Positions 31,641-43,631 of a stretch of DNA of 64,000 bases are shown one piece after another. The notes below the pieces were generated by a model. It saw only the letters and a program-made list of their open reading frames with translations. It was not told the origin of the DNA and ran no database searches. This DNA comes from Seiridium cupressi. Lineage: Eukaryota; Ascomycota; Sordariomycetes; Amphisphaeriales; Sporocadaceae. Made by a program: the position numbers and the translations under genes. The stretch is from contig JARVKI010000063.1 of the NCBI GenBank assembly GCA_036674765.1, positions 62,001-126,000 on the forward strand. Reading direction: 5' to 3'. The first letter of the stretch is position 1. Every line of letters begins with the position of its first letter.

Positions 31641-32897
31641 AGAGATGATGGCAAACGTCTTGTCATGGACCCACGAGTGGGAATTCGTCATTGGGAGGCA
31701 CAGCTACAAGACCAGCCGCTCATCTTCGACAGTTTAGTTTATATGTATTGAAACTATTACGATTATACCATGAAGGGTTATCAAGTCATAAAAAATCAGT
31801 AAAATATATCCGACCAATAGTGAACAAAATATTGTTATATTTATATTTAAAAGCCTGAACCCTACCTAAGGCAAAGATACACTCCCAAAATTCCGGATTC
31901 TACCCAATACATAAGGTGGATTTATACGTAAAACTGGTACAAAATCGCTCTGCATCGACAAGTGTTGTTTTAAAAAGTTTTTTGCCATCTAGTCGAGGCT
32001 ATAAATCTATATAGAGGCGCTTCGCTGCCTGGACCACTCCTAGAGAAGAAGGGTCAGGCCAGGCCCTCGGCCGTCAATTGTGTACGTAAGGGAGACCAAG
32101 AGGCAACATTCCCAGCTGTGGGTGTTGCGGTTCATGGTCTCGAATAAAGGAAAGCTTCGCTGACTAGATTTCGCCTTTCGAGAGCCGCCCAGTTCAGGTT
32201 TCCCGGCCATTAAAAATGGAGAAGAATGAGTCGGGTTCCCAGCTGTGGATGCCCGCTCGTTGTCTCAAGCTACGAAAGTCGGGACGAAAGCTACAAATCA
32301 TTCCTCGACGATAGGAGAGACAAAGACTTACCGCTTTTAAGCGACAGTCTTTTACTGTCTCGTGGGCCCAGTGGCACTGAAGTGCTAGGACTGAAACCCA
32401 ATAATGTGAAACGAGAGTTGCGTTCTCTGATCAGGAGAATGGCGAACCCATCTTCGCATAAATAAGGTGAGAGTTACACGCTAGCTATTACAGCATCTCT
32501 CCTTCAGAAACGCTAGCCAGGCTCTCGGTATAAAAGTCAACCAGGGAGGGGGGAACGGCCACTCCGGGCCAAAAGAATGCCGCTGAGACCCCCGGTGAAG
32601 TCAGGTCAGTCGGCCGACTATAGGTGCTAGATGCCAGCAGGCTGGCTTTGTCACCCTGTGGACAAGAAAAGAGCGTCTTCCAGATATACTCATGGAAGGA
32701 AAGGATAGTAAATGAAAGGAAATGGGAGGGAGTAAAGCCTGCACAGGCTTTGAATATGGGGTGATGGGATCTTGAAGATACAAGAAAGAGTGGTACACGA
32801 CACGTTAATGTCAGGCATTCGTCATCTTACTTTCACCGCGACCGCTTCTCAACTCATGCGTCCATGAGATTGAAAAGCGGCGGGAATATGCGGAGGC
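31641..32897. other. AT-rich stretch and 3' flank
   Basis: About 31740-31990 is AT-rich without coding potential. 32000-32897 has ordinary composition and small unsupported frames (32226-32465 plus, 32601-32798 minus). Confidence 0.4.
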
Positions 32898-34439
32898 TTA
32901 TGCCTCGGCTTTTTGGAGTCGCTTCTGCTTCTCCTTCTCCTGCTCGAAGTCCTTCTGCCACTCGCTGTGAAACCAGCGGGCTGAGCTTTGAGCCTGCTGG
33001 CAAGTCGTGGCAGAATACTTTCGGTCTTCCAGAATCATCTCCAGTACTTGATAGGCGCCGTCCCACGAATCCAGGTGGGAAAATTCGGTGTGGGACTTGA
33101 TCAAGTCAAAAGCCTTCATCAACGGAAGGCAATGCTCCAGTACCTGCTCGGCTTCGTCCCGAGAGCGAGAAGCCTTCCGATGGCATCTTTCCGCGATGCG
33201 TTTCCATGCATGATCTGGGGTGAGATACTTGTTCGACACAAGAGACGGACTGCGCTCCAAAGGTGGCGCAGGCGGAGTGATCTTGATGTCGATCTGGTGC
33301 CGGTGAGGGGACTCATCTGAGTCGTCGACCTGGAAGGCAGACTCCTCTTCATCCAGCGACAAATCAATGACCTCTGACTCCTCATCGAAGCCAGCGTCCA
33401 AAAATTCATCGCCATCGTCGTATTCCTCGCCGGCGAGACAGGAGGCGTCAGGGAACTGAGAGATCTCCTCAGCCGAGAAGATCCTTCCCTGGCGACGTGA
33501 TTGCTTCGTCAATTCTACCCCAGCGTTCTCAAGAGAAGGCTCCGGAAAAGATACATACCCAGTGCCATTGGACAAAGGCCAGTCATCACTAACTGTACCT
33601 CCATTGACAACGGCCTCGATAGAGGCTTTGCGCGTGGCATCACGCTTTGGGTAGGCATCAGCCTCCTTGTAGTCTTCAGACCAGTCTGCGACCGGACCAT
33701 TTTCATCGTCGCCATAGTCTGCGGACCACGACCAGTTTCCGACGTTGAAACGAGGCCTCGCGGGGTATGGGCTCATCTGATTGGAGATGAGCCGTCCCTC
33801 TTCCAGAGGCTTTGCCCGAGGAGTCTGTGGCAGAGACACGGGATTCGACATCTTCCACTCACTGGGCCCACGTGAGATCTTGCCTGGGTGAGGTTGGGCG
33901 TGCTGAATACTCTCGAAATTTGAGGGATAGAGAGGGAGTAGAGGAAGAGTCTTGTTCGCCGGCCCTGCATGGGTCTGCCTGGCACCAGTGGTAGAACCTG
34001 GGGTCTCGACATCCATGCGGGCTGGACGCTTCGGCATAGGAGCAGCGGGGGCTTGGAAGTCAGGAATGGTGGGAGGCACTTTCATCTGAACAGGTGCAGA
34101 GATTGCCAGCTTGTTTGACTTTACATTCTTCTTACTGCCCCGGCCATAAACAGCTGACAGAGCCGTCTTGTATGAGCTCTCCTTCTGTGCACCCTGGCTG
34201 TTCATCACAAGCGGCAGGGCCTGAGCCTGTGTCTGCTCCATGGATTTCGGTGTCCACTGAGAAGAACCCGAGTTCGAGCCGTTGACCTTGCCCGGGCTGA
34301 GCGTCGCCGAGCGATGCTGACGAGCATCTTGAGCTACAGGTTTTCGGGGTATGCGGATAAAACCGTGTGGCCCAGACCTTACGGTCGTGGTCGCGATCCT
34401 CAGATCCGCAAGACCAGTCTGGTTGATCTGGGTGCTCAT
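32898..34439 (-). CDS. Fungal protein of unknown function, disordered with conserved C-terminal helix
   Basis: Long intact frame. The first true ATG, at 34439, gives MSTQINQTGLADLRIA and 513 residues; the frame extends eight codons upstream only through a TTG. The first ~380 residues are Ser/Pro/Gln-rich and probably disordered, followed by an acidic segment (EEYDDGDEFLDAG, SLDEEESAF). The last ~110 residues are helical and charged, from HAWKRIAERCHRKASRS through FSHLDSWDGAYQVLEMILED to a Lys/Glu-rich coiled-coil end. No domain I can name. Length, codon use and absence of stops argue for a real gene. It is tail-to-head with Hei10 (same strand), about 540 bp away. Confidence 0.7.
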   Translation of the reverse strand: MSTQINQTGLADLRIATTTVRSGPHGFIRIPRKPVAQDARQHRSATLSPGKVNGSNSGSSQWTPKSMEQTQAQALPLVMNSQGAQKESSYKTALSAVYGRGSKKNVKSNKLAISAPVQMKVPPTIPDFQAPAAPMPKRPARMDVETPGSTTGARQTHAGPANKTLPLLPLYPSNFESIQHAQPHPGKISRGPSEWKMSNPVSLPQTPRAKPLEEGRLISNQMSPYPARPRFNVGNWSWSADYGDDENGPVADWSEDYKEADAYPKRDATRKASIEAVVNGGTVSDDWPLSNGTGYVSFPEPSLENAGVELTKQSRRQGRIFSAEEISQFPDASCLAGEEYDDGDEFLDAGFDEESEVIDLSLDEEESAFQVDDSDESPHRHQIDIKITPPAPPLERSPSLVSNKYLTPDHAWKRIAERCHRKASRSRDEAEQVLEHCLPLMKAFDLIKSHTEFSHLDSWDGAYQVLEMILEDRKYSATTCQQAQSSARWFHSEWQKDFEQEKEKQKRLQKAEA

Positions 34440-34982
34440 AATTCTGTCTTGTTGGAGATGCAATATATTGGTACTTTCAGAGTTGTAGGAGGAGTCTGAT
34501 CCACTAAAGCGAATGTGTTTTTCAGAAGGGAAGACTTGAGTTATATTGCCTAGGTAATTGGTAAGTCACAAAGCGACACATCTCAATGACTGTGAGCGTT
34601 TTTGTATTATCAAACAAAAAGATTCTTTCAATCCGCATTGTGTTCTTTGAGAGTTGCACAATGCCTATTGTGGGATGGTATGCGGCGAAAAAGGACATCA
34701 TTCATTGTTCTTCCTTTTTTTCACCAATACAAGCTAAGGCTCATTCGACTTCTGGATCGCCGCGGTGTCGTATAGACTATCCCTGAACATAGTATTGTGC
34801 GAGTGTATCATAATTAGCGAGAAGTGAAGCCACCAGGTATTCCTCTTATAAGTGACGCGCTGCGAACGTCGCCCAAGACAGACTCTGGGCGATTGCCGGG
34901 TGCTCGTCCTATACTGGAAGTAGTTGGTGCAGGCCTTTGGATTGCTATAGAGATGTGACTTCAGCTGCTTGGTTACCTGCGA
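34440..34982. other. Short intergenic region
   Basis: Promoter of the unknown gene and 3' flank of Hei10, both on the minus strand. Nothing specific is seen. Confidence 0.4.
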
Positions 34983-36318
34983 TCAACGGGCATAAAACGG
35001 TCTATTCGTACCTTGGGGTCTCCTCGTTGGGACTGCAAAACCATTGTATCCTCCTCCATTATGACTAGTTTTCAGACCCGAACTCAAGCCGACAGCCGGA
35101 AACTTGCCGGCGTTCCCAATATTTCCGGTCATGTCGTTCAGAGGTGGACGTGTATTCGTCGCATATCGTGGTGAGTGAGTTTCAGCTACAAAACCTGACA
35201 TTGTTGGCAATCCTGTGGTAGGAGCTCCCCCAACGCGTTGTCGGTGTGTCGACGGCGTGAATGGCACCTCCGCTACTCTTTATCTTAGCAAGTCGTAGTG
35301 ATGCTTTGATCCCGAGAACTTACCTCCACCACCTGCTGCCTTGCCCCAGGCACCTAGATTGGGTTGGTTTGACACTTGAGCCGAGTACATGTCGTTCCCG
35401 CCCTGGGTATTAGCCTGTTGGCGAGCTTGGCGATACATAGTATCTGCTTCTGCATATAGGCCAGGAGATAGCCTAGCCGGCTCTAGACCTGGACCACGAG
35501 CTCCTAACTCGGTATTAGAGTAGAGATTTGAGTCCACGGCATCCTCGGCGGCGTGTTGCATTTGACCCATCATTGCCTTCCTTTTCAACCTGTCGTAAAG
35601 CTCCTGTGTTTGTATCAATTTCTTGTTCTTCTCCCTGAAAGCCTGAGCTACTTCATCATTCTTCCGGCGAAGGGATTGTTGGTCAAAACTGAGATCTGTG
35701 TTTGTGATTAATGTGATGAACAAGCAGTTTTGATCTGCGAGGGGGCAATCTACTGGCGATCTTATTGTTCAAGGCCGTGATTTGGGCATTGGCCTCGCTA
35801 ATGACTTTGTCAAGGTGGACGGTCAGGTTTGTGTATTTTTCTGTCAAGGTTTTACCGAGGTACTCCTGGTAGACACTGAGCGGGCTCGGTTAGCAGAGAA
35901 GACGCTCGCGAATTATGTTCAACGCACACTTCTTGGATGGTCTGGTATGCCCAGAAGCTTAAGGCGCGGCTCGTACATTCGATGATGACATTTGGGCTCA
36001 GGCCACTCAACACACTCGTCTTGTAATCCTCGCTAGGATTGAGATTGGTAACAACGGCGTCATCCGGGTTAGTCAAGGGAGAGCTGCATGCCGGGCATGA
36101 ATGCCTTCCGCTCGCGTTCGTCAGACCTAGTCGAGCGGCACATTCGGTGCAAAAGATATGACTGTCGCCATCATGACACTCCAGGTCAGCCGCTGGTCCA
36201 AGCATACTCTCAAGGGTGCCAAGGACAGTGAGAAATCCTACCTGCAAGTGGTCACCAGAGCTTTATCCGCCAGCTCCTTTCTGCACTTTAAGGAGTTGCA
36301 CCTCAGCATGTGCTCCAT
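34983..36318 (-). CDS. HEI10: Hei10 / CCNB1IP1-type meiotic RING protein
   Basis: Five exons: 36242-36318, 35930-36161, 35754-35865, 35324-35695 and 34983-35272; the joined product is 360 residues. The RING at the very N terminus has Cys 7, 12, 25, His 27 and Cys 30, 33, 48, 51 (MLRCNSLKCRKEL, TTCSHIFCTEC, HSCPAC). A long coiled coil follows, with FWAYQTIQE, EYLGKTLTEKY and KNKKLIQTQELYDRLKRKAM. The C-terminal tail is disordered, with a VPFTPSTHRQR motif near its start. This is the pattern of Hei10/CCNB1IP1, the Zip3-related SUMO/ubiquitin ligase that marks crossover sites on meiotic chromosomes (known from Sordaria, plants and mammals). The second intron could use an alternative acceptor 10 bp upstream, but the chosen one keeps the conserved frame. 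Divergent from Ula1. Confidence 0.85.
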
Positions 36319-37282
36319 GTTAAAGGTGGTATTTTATCGCTCACGACAGATTGAGGAAGGTTGATCTGAGCTATGGAAGGGGTAGTGCTAGTTGTATACG
36401 AAGGAGAGCGCCGTCGTTCGATGGCGGGCCAGGGGAACCGAATGTTGAAGATGGCAAGAATAGTCACAAGCGAGCACGGTGCGTTCCAAGTTTGCTTACT
36501 TCTCCCGTGTACGGATTATCGATTGCAGGTAGGTATCCGTGGAAGCAACGACTGCCATGTGGGGAGGCACGAGACCGGAGAAGCTCCTGCCGTCTCTGGC
36601 TCTACCTAAATTTGAACATCTCACGGGTGCCTTGGCTCTGGATTCGAGGAGTCATGAACTAGCATTTATTTTGTTTCGATCAAGGCTCGACACGGCTGTA
36701 TGCAATTTCTTCTCGGAGCCAAACCGTGGGTGTGCTAGCTAATGCTTGAATGCAACTATCATCGTTGTCCGCGTGCTTTCCCCAATTTGTTACAACACGA
36801 TCTCCAGCGGAAATGGCCATGATCAGAAATTCAAGTCATGATTGAACTTGCTCGGAAATTGTGGGGTTCAAGTCGTGGAACCCCATCGTTGCCCTTGAAG
36901 GCCATGCCGGTGTCATGAGAGTATTGGTCCGCCGTGATCGTAGATATAATTCGGACGCCGAGTTGTTGGTTGGGCCGGCTTGGAGCGCTGTCGGCTGGTT
37001 AGTCGGGCCCGCAGCTGGCACCTACTGCGCTGATTAGATAACTGTCCCATTAGCTTCGAACGTCATTGCCTGCCGTGGGTGCATCTGCGTGTACCTAAGG
37101 TCAAACGAAGCTTATTATCACTGAACACACTCCCGCAGAAGCTCTCAGGGCGTACAGCATCAGAGCAGCCCGAGGTTTAGCATGGTTTTCTGCATTCACA
37201 ATTGATTGGCTGGCTCCAAAACTACCCATACTTCTCGAGGCCACCAAGACCTGTCTGCTGCTCCCGACAAACTCACTCCACC
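36319..37282. promoter_or_regulatory. Divergent promoter, HEI10 / ULA1
   Basis: Genes on both sides point away from each other, so both promoters lie within this 960 bp. Small frames here have no support. No meiotic regulatory motif could be assigned by eye. Confidence 0.45.
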
Positions 37283-39085
37283 ATGACGGAGATAGTGACG
37301 AGCCAGACGCCCCCCATACTGCACGGGCCCTCGGAGAAGGAGAAGAAATACGATCGCCAACTCCGCCTGTGGGCTGCCAGCGGCCAGGCAGCATTGGAGT
37401 CGGCCAACATTCTTCTACTCAATTCTGGTCCCGGCACTGTCGGTGTCGAAACTCTCAAGAACCTCGTTCTCCCGGGTATGCTACGCCACAACCGCTGATG
37501 ACCGGCGCGGCTTACTAATCGGGTTATAGGGATCGGTCGCTTCACCATCGTGGACGAAAGGGTCGTCGATGAGTCTGATCTTGGTGTGAACTTCTTCCTA
37601 GACGAAGACTGTTTGGGGAAGCAGCGATCACAATGCTGTACCGAGCTCCTGCAGGAACTGAACCCAGAGGTTGAAGGTGACTGGTTCCCCAAGCAACAGG
37701 TATGGCTACAGCGACTACGCTTCTTGTCGGAGAATACTAAGGCGAACCCAGGGGAATGTTGATCTCAAGGAGATTGTGGCCAGTTCTCCGACGATATATA
37801 CGCTCATCATGTACACATTCCCCATCAAGCCTGAGGACTTGGCCACGATAGAGGAATATGGGCATCACAACAGCACGCCGGTCATTGCGATTCATAGCGC
37901 GGGGTTCTACTCGTATTTCCGGATCAACCTGCCTGGTGCTTTCCCGATAGTCGACACCCATCCCGACGTTGAGAAGACTGTGGATCTTCGCCTTACACAG
38001 CCTTGGCCTGAGCTTGTCCAATTTGCACAGGACATGACCCAAAACATAGACAGCCTAGACGATCACGATCATGGCCATCTGCCTTACGTTGTTATCCTGC
38101 TCCACTACCTGGAAAAGTGGAAAGCCGCGCATGACGGAGAATACCCCACAGAGTATAAGGCAAAGATCGAGTTTCGCAAAGCTGTGGCTGCGGCGGCAAG
38201 GACTGACAACGCCGAAGGGGGCGAGGAGAATTTTGCAGAGGCTGTAGCGGCTGTGAACCGAAGTGTCAAGAAGCCTCAGCTCGAATCGACACTGCGGGAA
38301 ATTTTCGAGCATCAGCTTACAAGCGAGGTATGGGTAGTTTCGCTCTCGAGTTCCTTGACTGACGTTTCTAGGCCGAGCGTGGTTCGTCATTCTGGGTAGT
38401 CGCAAACGCTATCAAGAAATTCTATGAGACGCATGGCTGTTTGCCATTACCTGGCAGCCTGCCGGATATGAAGGCCTTGTCAAAGGTATACGTCAAGTTG
38501 CAGGGTATCTACAAGGCGAAAGCACGGAAAGATGCCCATGAAGTGCTAGAGATAGCCAGAGCGACACCCGGTGGCGAGAACGTTGATCCTGCGGAGGTCG
38601 ACATGTTCTGCAAGAACGCGTCTTTCGTCAAGCTGGTGAATGCAACAGATGATGGCCGAGATCTGCTCAAAGTTTACGGTAGTATTTCCCGTGTCATTGC
38701 CATCCCTAGATGACGCCACTGACTTCCATGTCCAGAATCGGAAAAAGAGAATGATAAGCTGGCAGCAGAAATGATGCTGCCTGCGTCGTCACTGTCCATC
38801 TACCTCGCGCTCTCGGCAACTTCCCATAGCTCTGCTGCGTCAGCCGATGAGATAATGGCTGAAATCCGCGGCAGGCTACCAAGCGCGGCCGACGATATGC
38901 GTGTCCAAGAGGCTGCTCAAGAAGTAGCTCGTGCCGCCGCCGGCGAACTTCACGACGTATCCGCTGTCGTGGGCGGTATGGTAGCACAGGAAGCGATCAA
39001 GATCATTACCAAACAGTACATACCCATTGACAATACGTGCATATTTGACGGCATCAGGAGCCGGTGCCAGGTAATTCGCTTATAG
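37283..39085 (+). CDS. ULA1: NEDD8-activating enzyme E1 regulatory subunit (APP-BP1)
   Basis: Ula1/APP-BP1 pairs with Uba3 to activate Rub1/NEDD8 for cullin modification. It resembles the N-terminal half of ubiquitin E1 and has no catalytic Cys. Exons are 37283-37475, 37530-37699, 37752-38327, 38372-38678 and 38736-39085; the product is 531 residues. Exon 1 gives [22 protein letters not shown], the standard E1 adenylation-domain start, then [32 protein letters not shown] across the first splice. [15 protein letters not shown] follows, and late [28 protein letters not shown]. The third exon begins in frame directly after WFPKQQ. The conserved RQLRLW block and the VxGxxAQExIK block are decisive for the family. 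Cytoplasm/nucleus; acts upstream of SCF ligases. Confidence 0.93.
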
Positions 39086-41536
39086 AAGTGGGCCCCCTAG
39101 AAGTGCGGGTGACTAGAAAGATGGAGGAAGTCATGGCATAGACGCCCGGCGTTCGCATTACATGATCCGGCTTTAGCATGGGGAAGCTTGGGGTTTGTGG
39201 AGACGTCTGAATGGCATGGGGACTTGGCAGAAAGTGAATACTACTACATGCACCACCCTCCTCTGGCCGTGGTGGTAGCAAAATGATATTTGCGCCGGAT
39301 CGCAGGCCCTTGCAGTAACCTCGCCTTGCAGCCCTTGCATGAAGTCGAGGACATGTGAACCACGGGACCGGCGTGACCTGGACCTGAGGATTTGCAAAGT
39401 ACGTGCCCTTGTTTCTATGATCTACATTACTCAGCAATTACTCAGTGGAATGCCTGAATCGCCTTCAGAGGCGAGCTTGTCTCTCGGAGATGATTTATCT
39501 GGCAGTACTTGCCTGTATCTTCGAGGCGATGGCGCTAAACGCGATTTCCTTGATAAAACTGCCTTGATGGACCCTTGCAAACCTGGATCGAGATCAGCCC
39601 GTAGTGATTGTCCTACTATCAGGCACGAGAGAGCGATGAGACCAGGCTGCGGGTCGAGGTCACAACCCTCTCCTCACGCATTGTCAGATATCGTTGGACA
39701 ATGGCTCCATATAGATGTGATAAGAACTTACGGTTGGCCAGCACTGAGACATGATGGGTGAGTTGCCTTTTCTCATAATACATCCACCAAGGTACCAGAT
39801 CCACCACCAATCAAGGATGGGGCCGGGACTTCATAGTAAACCAGTGGGTGTTACCCCAAATGACTCCAACAGCTGCAGAAGGGTGGATGACTTGGCTAAT
39901 CGAGATGATCGACCTTTGGTATGTCGAGGATGTCTTGAGATTGGATGAAAATTCACTTTGTTTCCGAGTGGTCAATAAGCGGATAAGCTTCGAGACCGTC
40001 AAAAGGTAAAGAGCACTTCAGTCGATCCCAGGTGTCAAAGTCTTGGAGTGCCATGCCATGTGTTACGATGCTTCTGCTGCATGTGTATTTTTCTCTGCTT
40101 CTTCCTTCCCCAATGCCATCATTCATATATTGCGGCAATCCACGCGTGGACTATCTTCAGATCGTTTATTGCGCGACATAACATGTGCTGCATTGCGTAG
40201 CGAGAGCAAGGTATATATGGCGTCACAGTAATGAAGGAATGCAATCTTGGAGCCTCGCTAACCAGAGTGCCATGACAGAAGAAATTTGCCATGCCGCTCG
40301 AATAGACATCCGAGGGCATCAAATTAAATGGATGGCAAAATTAAGTACCCGGCTCCAGTTTTTGACGTCGAAGTATCCCCCCCTCTTCGCCCCGGGCTGG
40401 TGCATGCTGACATCTGGCTACTCTGGCGTATCGCCAAGCAGATGGCCGGCGGTACGAGTTGCTTGATCTGGCAGGATAGGCACACGATGATGGTCTTTCT
40501 AGGTAGAGACGCTACTTCTGTGTGGTTAATATATGCGGCTGTCCATCAGCATGGAACGATGATGTGGCTTTTGGCCACTCGTTGCATCGGGTGGTGGGTG
40601 GAGAGGGAGGGCGGAAGTTGGAATCATAGAGGGCTGTGATCCTGCACGACGCACTGTTTCGGCTTTCAAAGTCAAGACTGCGAAAATTTCCAGAAGATCC
40701 GTTGTCTGCCCTGCACTCTGGAAACACCCAGGTGCCGGGTTGAACCAGGGTTGTGGCAGTCGAGCCCGCCTCCTCGTCACCTATAGGTGGCTTTAATACT
40801 TGGCCGGCGAAATCGGCCAAGACAGTATTTCCTTGCATAAAACGAGCGTGCTTCAGTCTGATTGTCTGGCTTGCTTTCCCTGCACAAGAAGGGCCGCACC
40901 GGCTGAAATGTGTCACTGATCACTTCAAAGGGTAAGATTGCTTTTCTGCTGTCTGCATAACAGTAGCGCTATCACGCCCAACGTCGCCATGTAACGCAGC
41001 GGCTGGGCAGTCCCAAACTCGGCCATTTGTTGGAATGTGGGGATAGTTACTGCTGGGGAGGGTGCAGTTTATTTCTTCCGGCTCGAAGCAAGCTCCAAAT
41101 GTCGTGCCTACCGTGATTACCTATGTGACCGAGGAACCGACCAGAGAGTACGTAGCAAATCCTTTCCACCAAGCAAGACCAACGCGATCATGAGTCTATC
41201 TAGCTTCCATGCATGCAGGATTTGGCGAAAGGCGTATCGTGGCTCGTTCGGTGTCACCCATAGAGCAGCGAGATAACACTGCACTCCACACGATGGGACC
41301 ATGTGGCTCTGCAGGTCTGAGAATCTGAGCCAAGCGTCTGGAGGCAACTGTGGGGTACATAGCAGAACGAGCGCGGGATGATTCTATAGGGAAGGTCGCC
41401 CGTATCGGCGCCCAATTGCAGCTGAATCAGGCCACAAGCAATTTAGAGCAGATCCTAGATGGGGTTGGGATGACTGAAAACATGGGTTGCGGCTCTAGCC
41501 TACAGAAAAGGAGGCGCTGGCGTTGCGTTGCGCTGT

Positions 41537-41560
41537 GTTAACGTTAAGGTTAACATTAAG
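41537..41560. repeat. Four tandem hexamers of GTTAAC/GTTAAG type
   Basis: Units GTTAAC, GTTAAG, GTTAAC, ATTAAG follow without spacer, just after a GCGTT triplicate. Confidence 0.85.
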
Positions 41561-41925
41561 ACCTAGCGGAGACAGTTTGCAATGCTATTCAACGGGCCAC
41601 TAGTCCACCAGCCTCAATGCCTGCAATAGAAACAGATGCCAGAAGTTGAAAAGAGCACAGAAGCCGAGGCCACTGATGTGAGCCAGCGGATAACAAATAA
41701 TGGCTCAATTATATCCATTGGCCGTGGCAAGCTCTACATCATGTTCTGGTCGCCCGCCGGGAAAACTCTCGCGCGAGGCGCCGACAAAGGTACCAATCAC
41801 CTGCCCTAGTCATGTCTGTCTGCCGAGGAGCGGCCACACGTCAAATGAAACGCGCGACATTTTCCCCCTTTTGTGTTCTAGTAGGACGTGTGCTCTGTCC
41901 CCACGAGGGTTGGGCAGACAAAATT

Positions 41926-41955
41926 GTGTCTGTCTGTCTGTCTATCCGTCCGTCT
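41926..41955. repeat. TCTG tetranucleotide microsatellite
   Basis: About four perfect TGTC units followed by degenerate TATC/CGTC units. Confidence 0.85.
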
Positions 41956-43631
41956 GCTAGCTGTGGACCCCGTCTCTTTCGGAACGCCTCCCGTGGTAGC
42001 GCCCTTTTACATGATCCCTTAATCCCACCTGCTCTCCATAACTGGGGAATATATGCCTGCGGCAATCTCGCGGTGACAGGTCATTTTCCAGCCCAAGGCT
42101 TGAGCACACACACTTTGATTCCAACTGTCTGCCGCTGTGGATTTATGACCGCGGTCGTTGGGCATAGGCCGGGGATCTGCCCCCAGCTGGCGGCTCGCCA
42201 GTCTGGGGTGCGGCAGTATACGTGTGCCTGGCAGTGCGGCGCTAGTCGACTCTTGCTGCGTTCTGTATATTAAAAACCGTGGTCATGTGGGGCTTTCAGC
42301 GGCATCTGGATCTTCAGTTCCCGTTACACCCGCATGTTCTTTCCCTGCTGCTATTCTGGTCTGGGGGATCCGGCCTGTTGGTTGGCTGTCCCAGACTTCT
42401 CTAACAATGCCCATTGCAACCCCTTCACGAGCCACCATGGGAGTCCAGCCGGCCGATCGTTGGATTTTCCCACGGGTAGTGGAGGCGACTGCGGACCCAT
42501 TCTTCTGCAAGCAACATGGTGCTGCTTGAGCAGCGGCTTCAGTCGGAGGCAGAGCGTCTAACTAGGGGCCGGTAGTTGGCTTGACCTGGGGAGCAGAGCA
42601 GACTCCTAAGAAGGGAACCGTGGCCTACAATAGTCAACTACATCTACTTCCAAGTCCCTGCTTGCTGTGCGTCGCGGCACCGTCGGCCGTCGGAGAGATG
42701 GTGTCTAATTTCCTGTTGGCTGCTAGCGCCGGCAATCCTCATCGGACGAAGCTAATCTCGTCTGGGGACCACACATACCGCGGGCGATTGGCGGCGTGAG
42801 CCCATGTCTCGCCATTTCTTCTTTCCCACGATCCCAAACCTAAAAGTTGTCCGAAACCTAGTGACTGTCTTTTGCTGTCACTTACTCCTGGCGCCACTGA
42901 ATACACTGCGCCCGGTGGTAAACCAATGTACCATTTAATCGGACACTAGGGTCCGACTGCTGCCCATAGCCTCCACCGACATGGGCATGTAGCTTTGTGT
43001 GAAACCACCACCAGACCAGTACATTCCTTCGTCATTCTATCTTGCTTCCATTAGATGGGTCCCGTCCGCCGATAGGCCCCGTCCATTATAGGTGTTCTTC
43101 ACGCCACTGATCGAACGAGTGATGGCCAAACTCGCACAAGACGTCAGTGGGTACCTCGGTCTTGCTGCAAGTAGCCTCTCAGCAGGTATGTGTAAACCAC
43201 TTCTGAAGTATCCGGCAGTGTCATCTTGATTTGTTCGGACACGGCATTGATCTCCACATGCGCGTGCTGTCACCCGCACTCCAAGTACCTCTGGGACTGA
43301 CGGATAGTCAGGGTCCCTGCTGCTCCTATAGTAGTTGGAGATACATATCGTTCGGGCATGGATCGACTGTTCCTGAGCGGATTGTCTTTGTACATGCCTG
43401 GTCAGGGGCGGCAACTTACCCCACAGAATTCTCTGGCACATCTCTCCATCGTCTGCATGTCCATACTGCGCGGCTGCGACGCCCATGCATCTATATAAAT
43501 CTTCAGCATCTGCCACACTCTCGCCAAGCGATCGGGTCGTGCCACGACCAGGCGTTTGCTGCTAGTATCTTTGAGACTTTGAATAGCCTCGGGTAGACTT
43601 ATACCAACACCAATTCAAAATACAAGAAACA

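Larger units (their letters stand above)
39086..43631. other. 4.5 kb gene-free region upstream of Zn2Cys6 regulator
   Basis: No coding sequence or RNA gene could be recognised on either strand. The proximal part must contain the regulator's promoter and leader. Short repeats at 41537-41560 and 41926-41955 are listed separately. Such long upstream regions are common for fungal regulators with complex promoters, but no operator is proven here. Confidence 0.45.

Noticed and set aside
39086..43631. Secondary-metabolite cluster around the Zn2Cys6 gene
   Set aside because: No synthase, P450 or other tailoring gene lies within 15 kb; the nearest transporter is 10 kb away with unrelated genes between.
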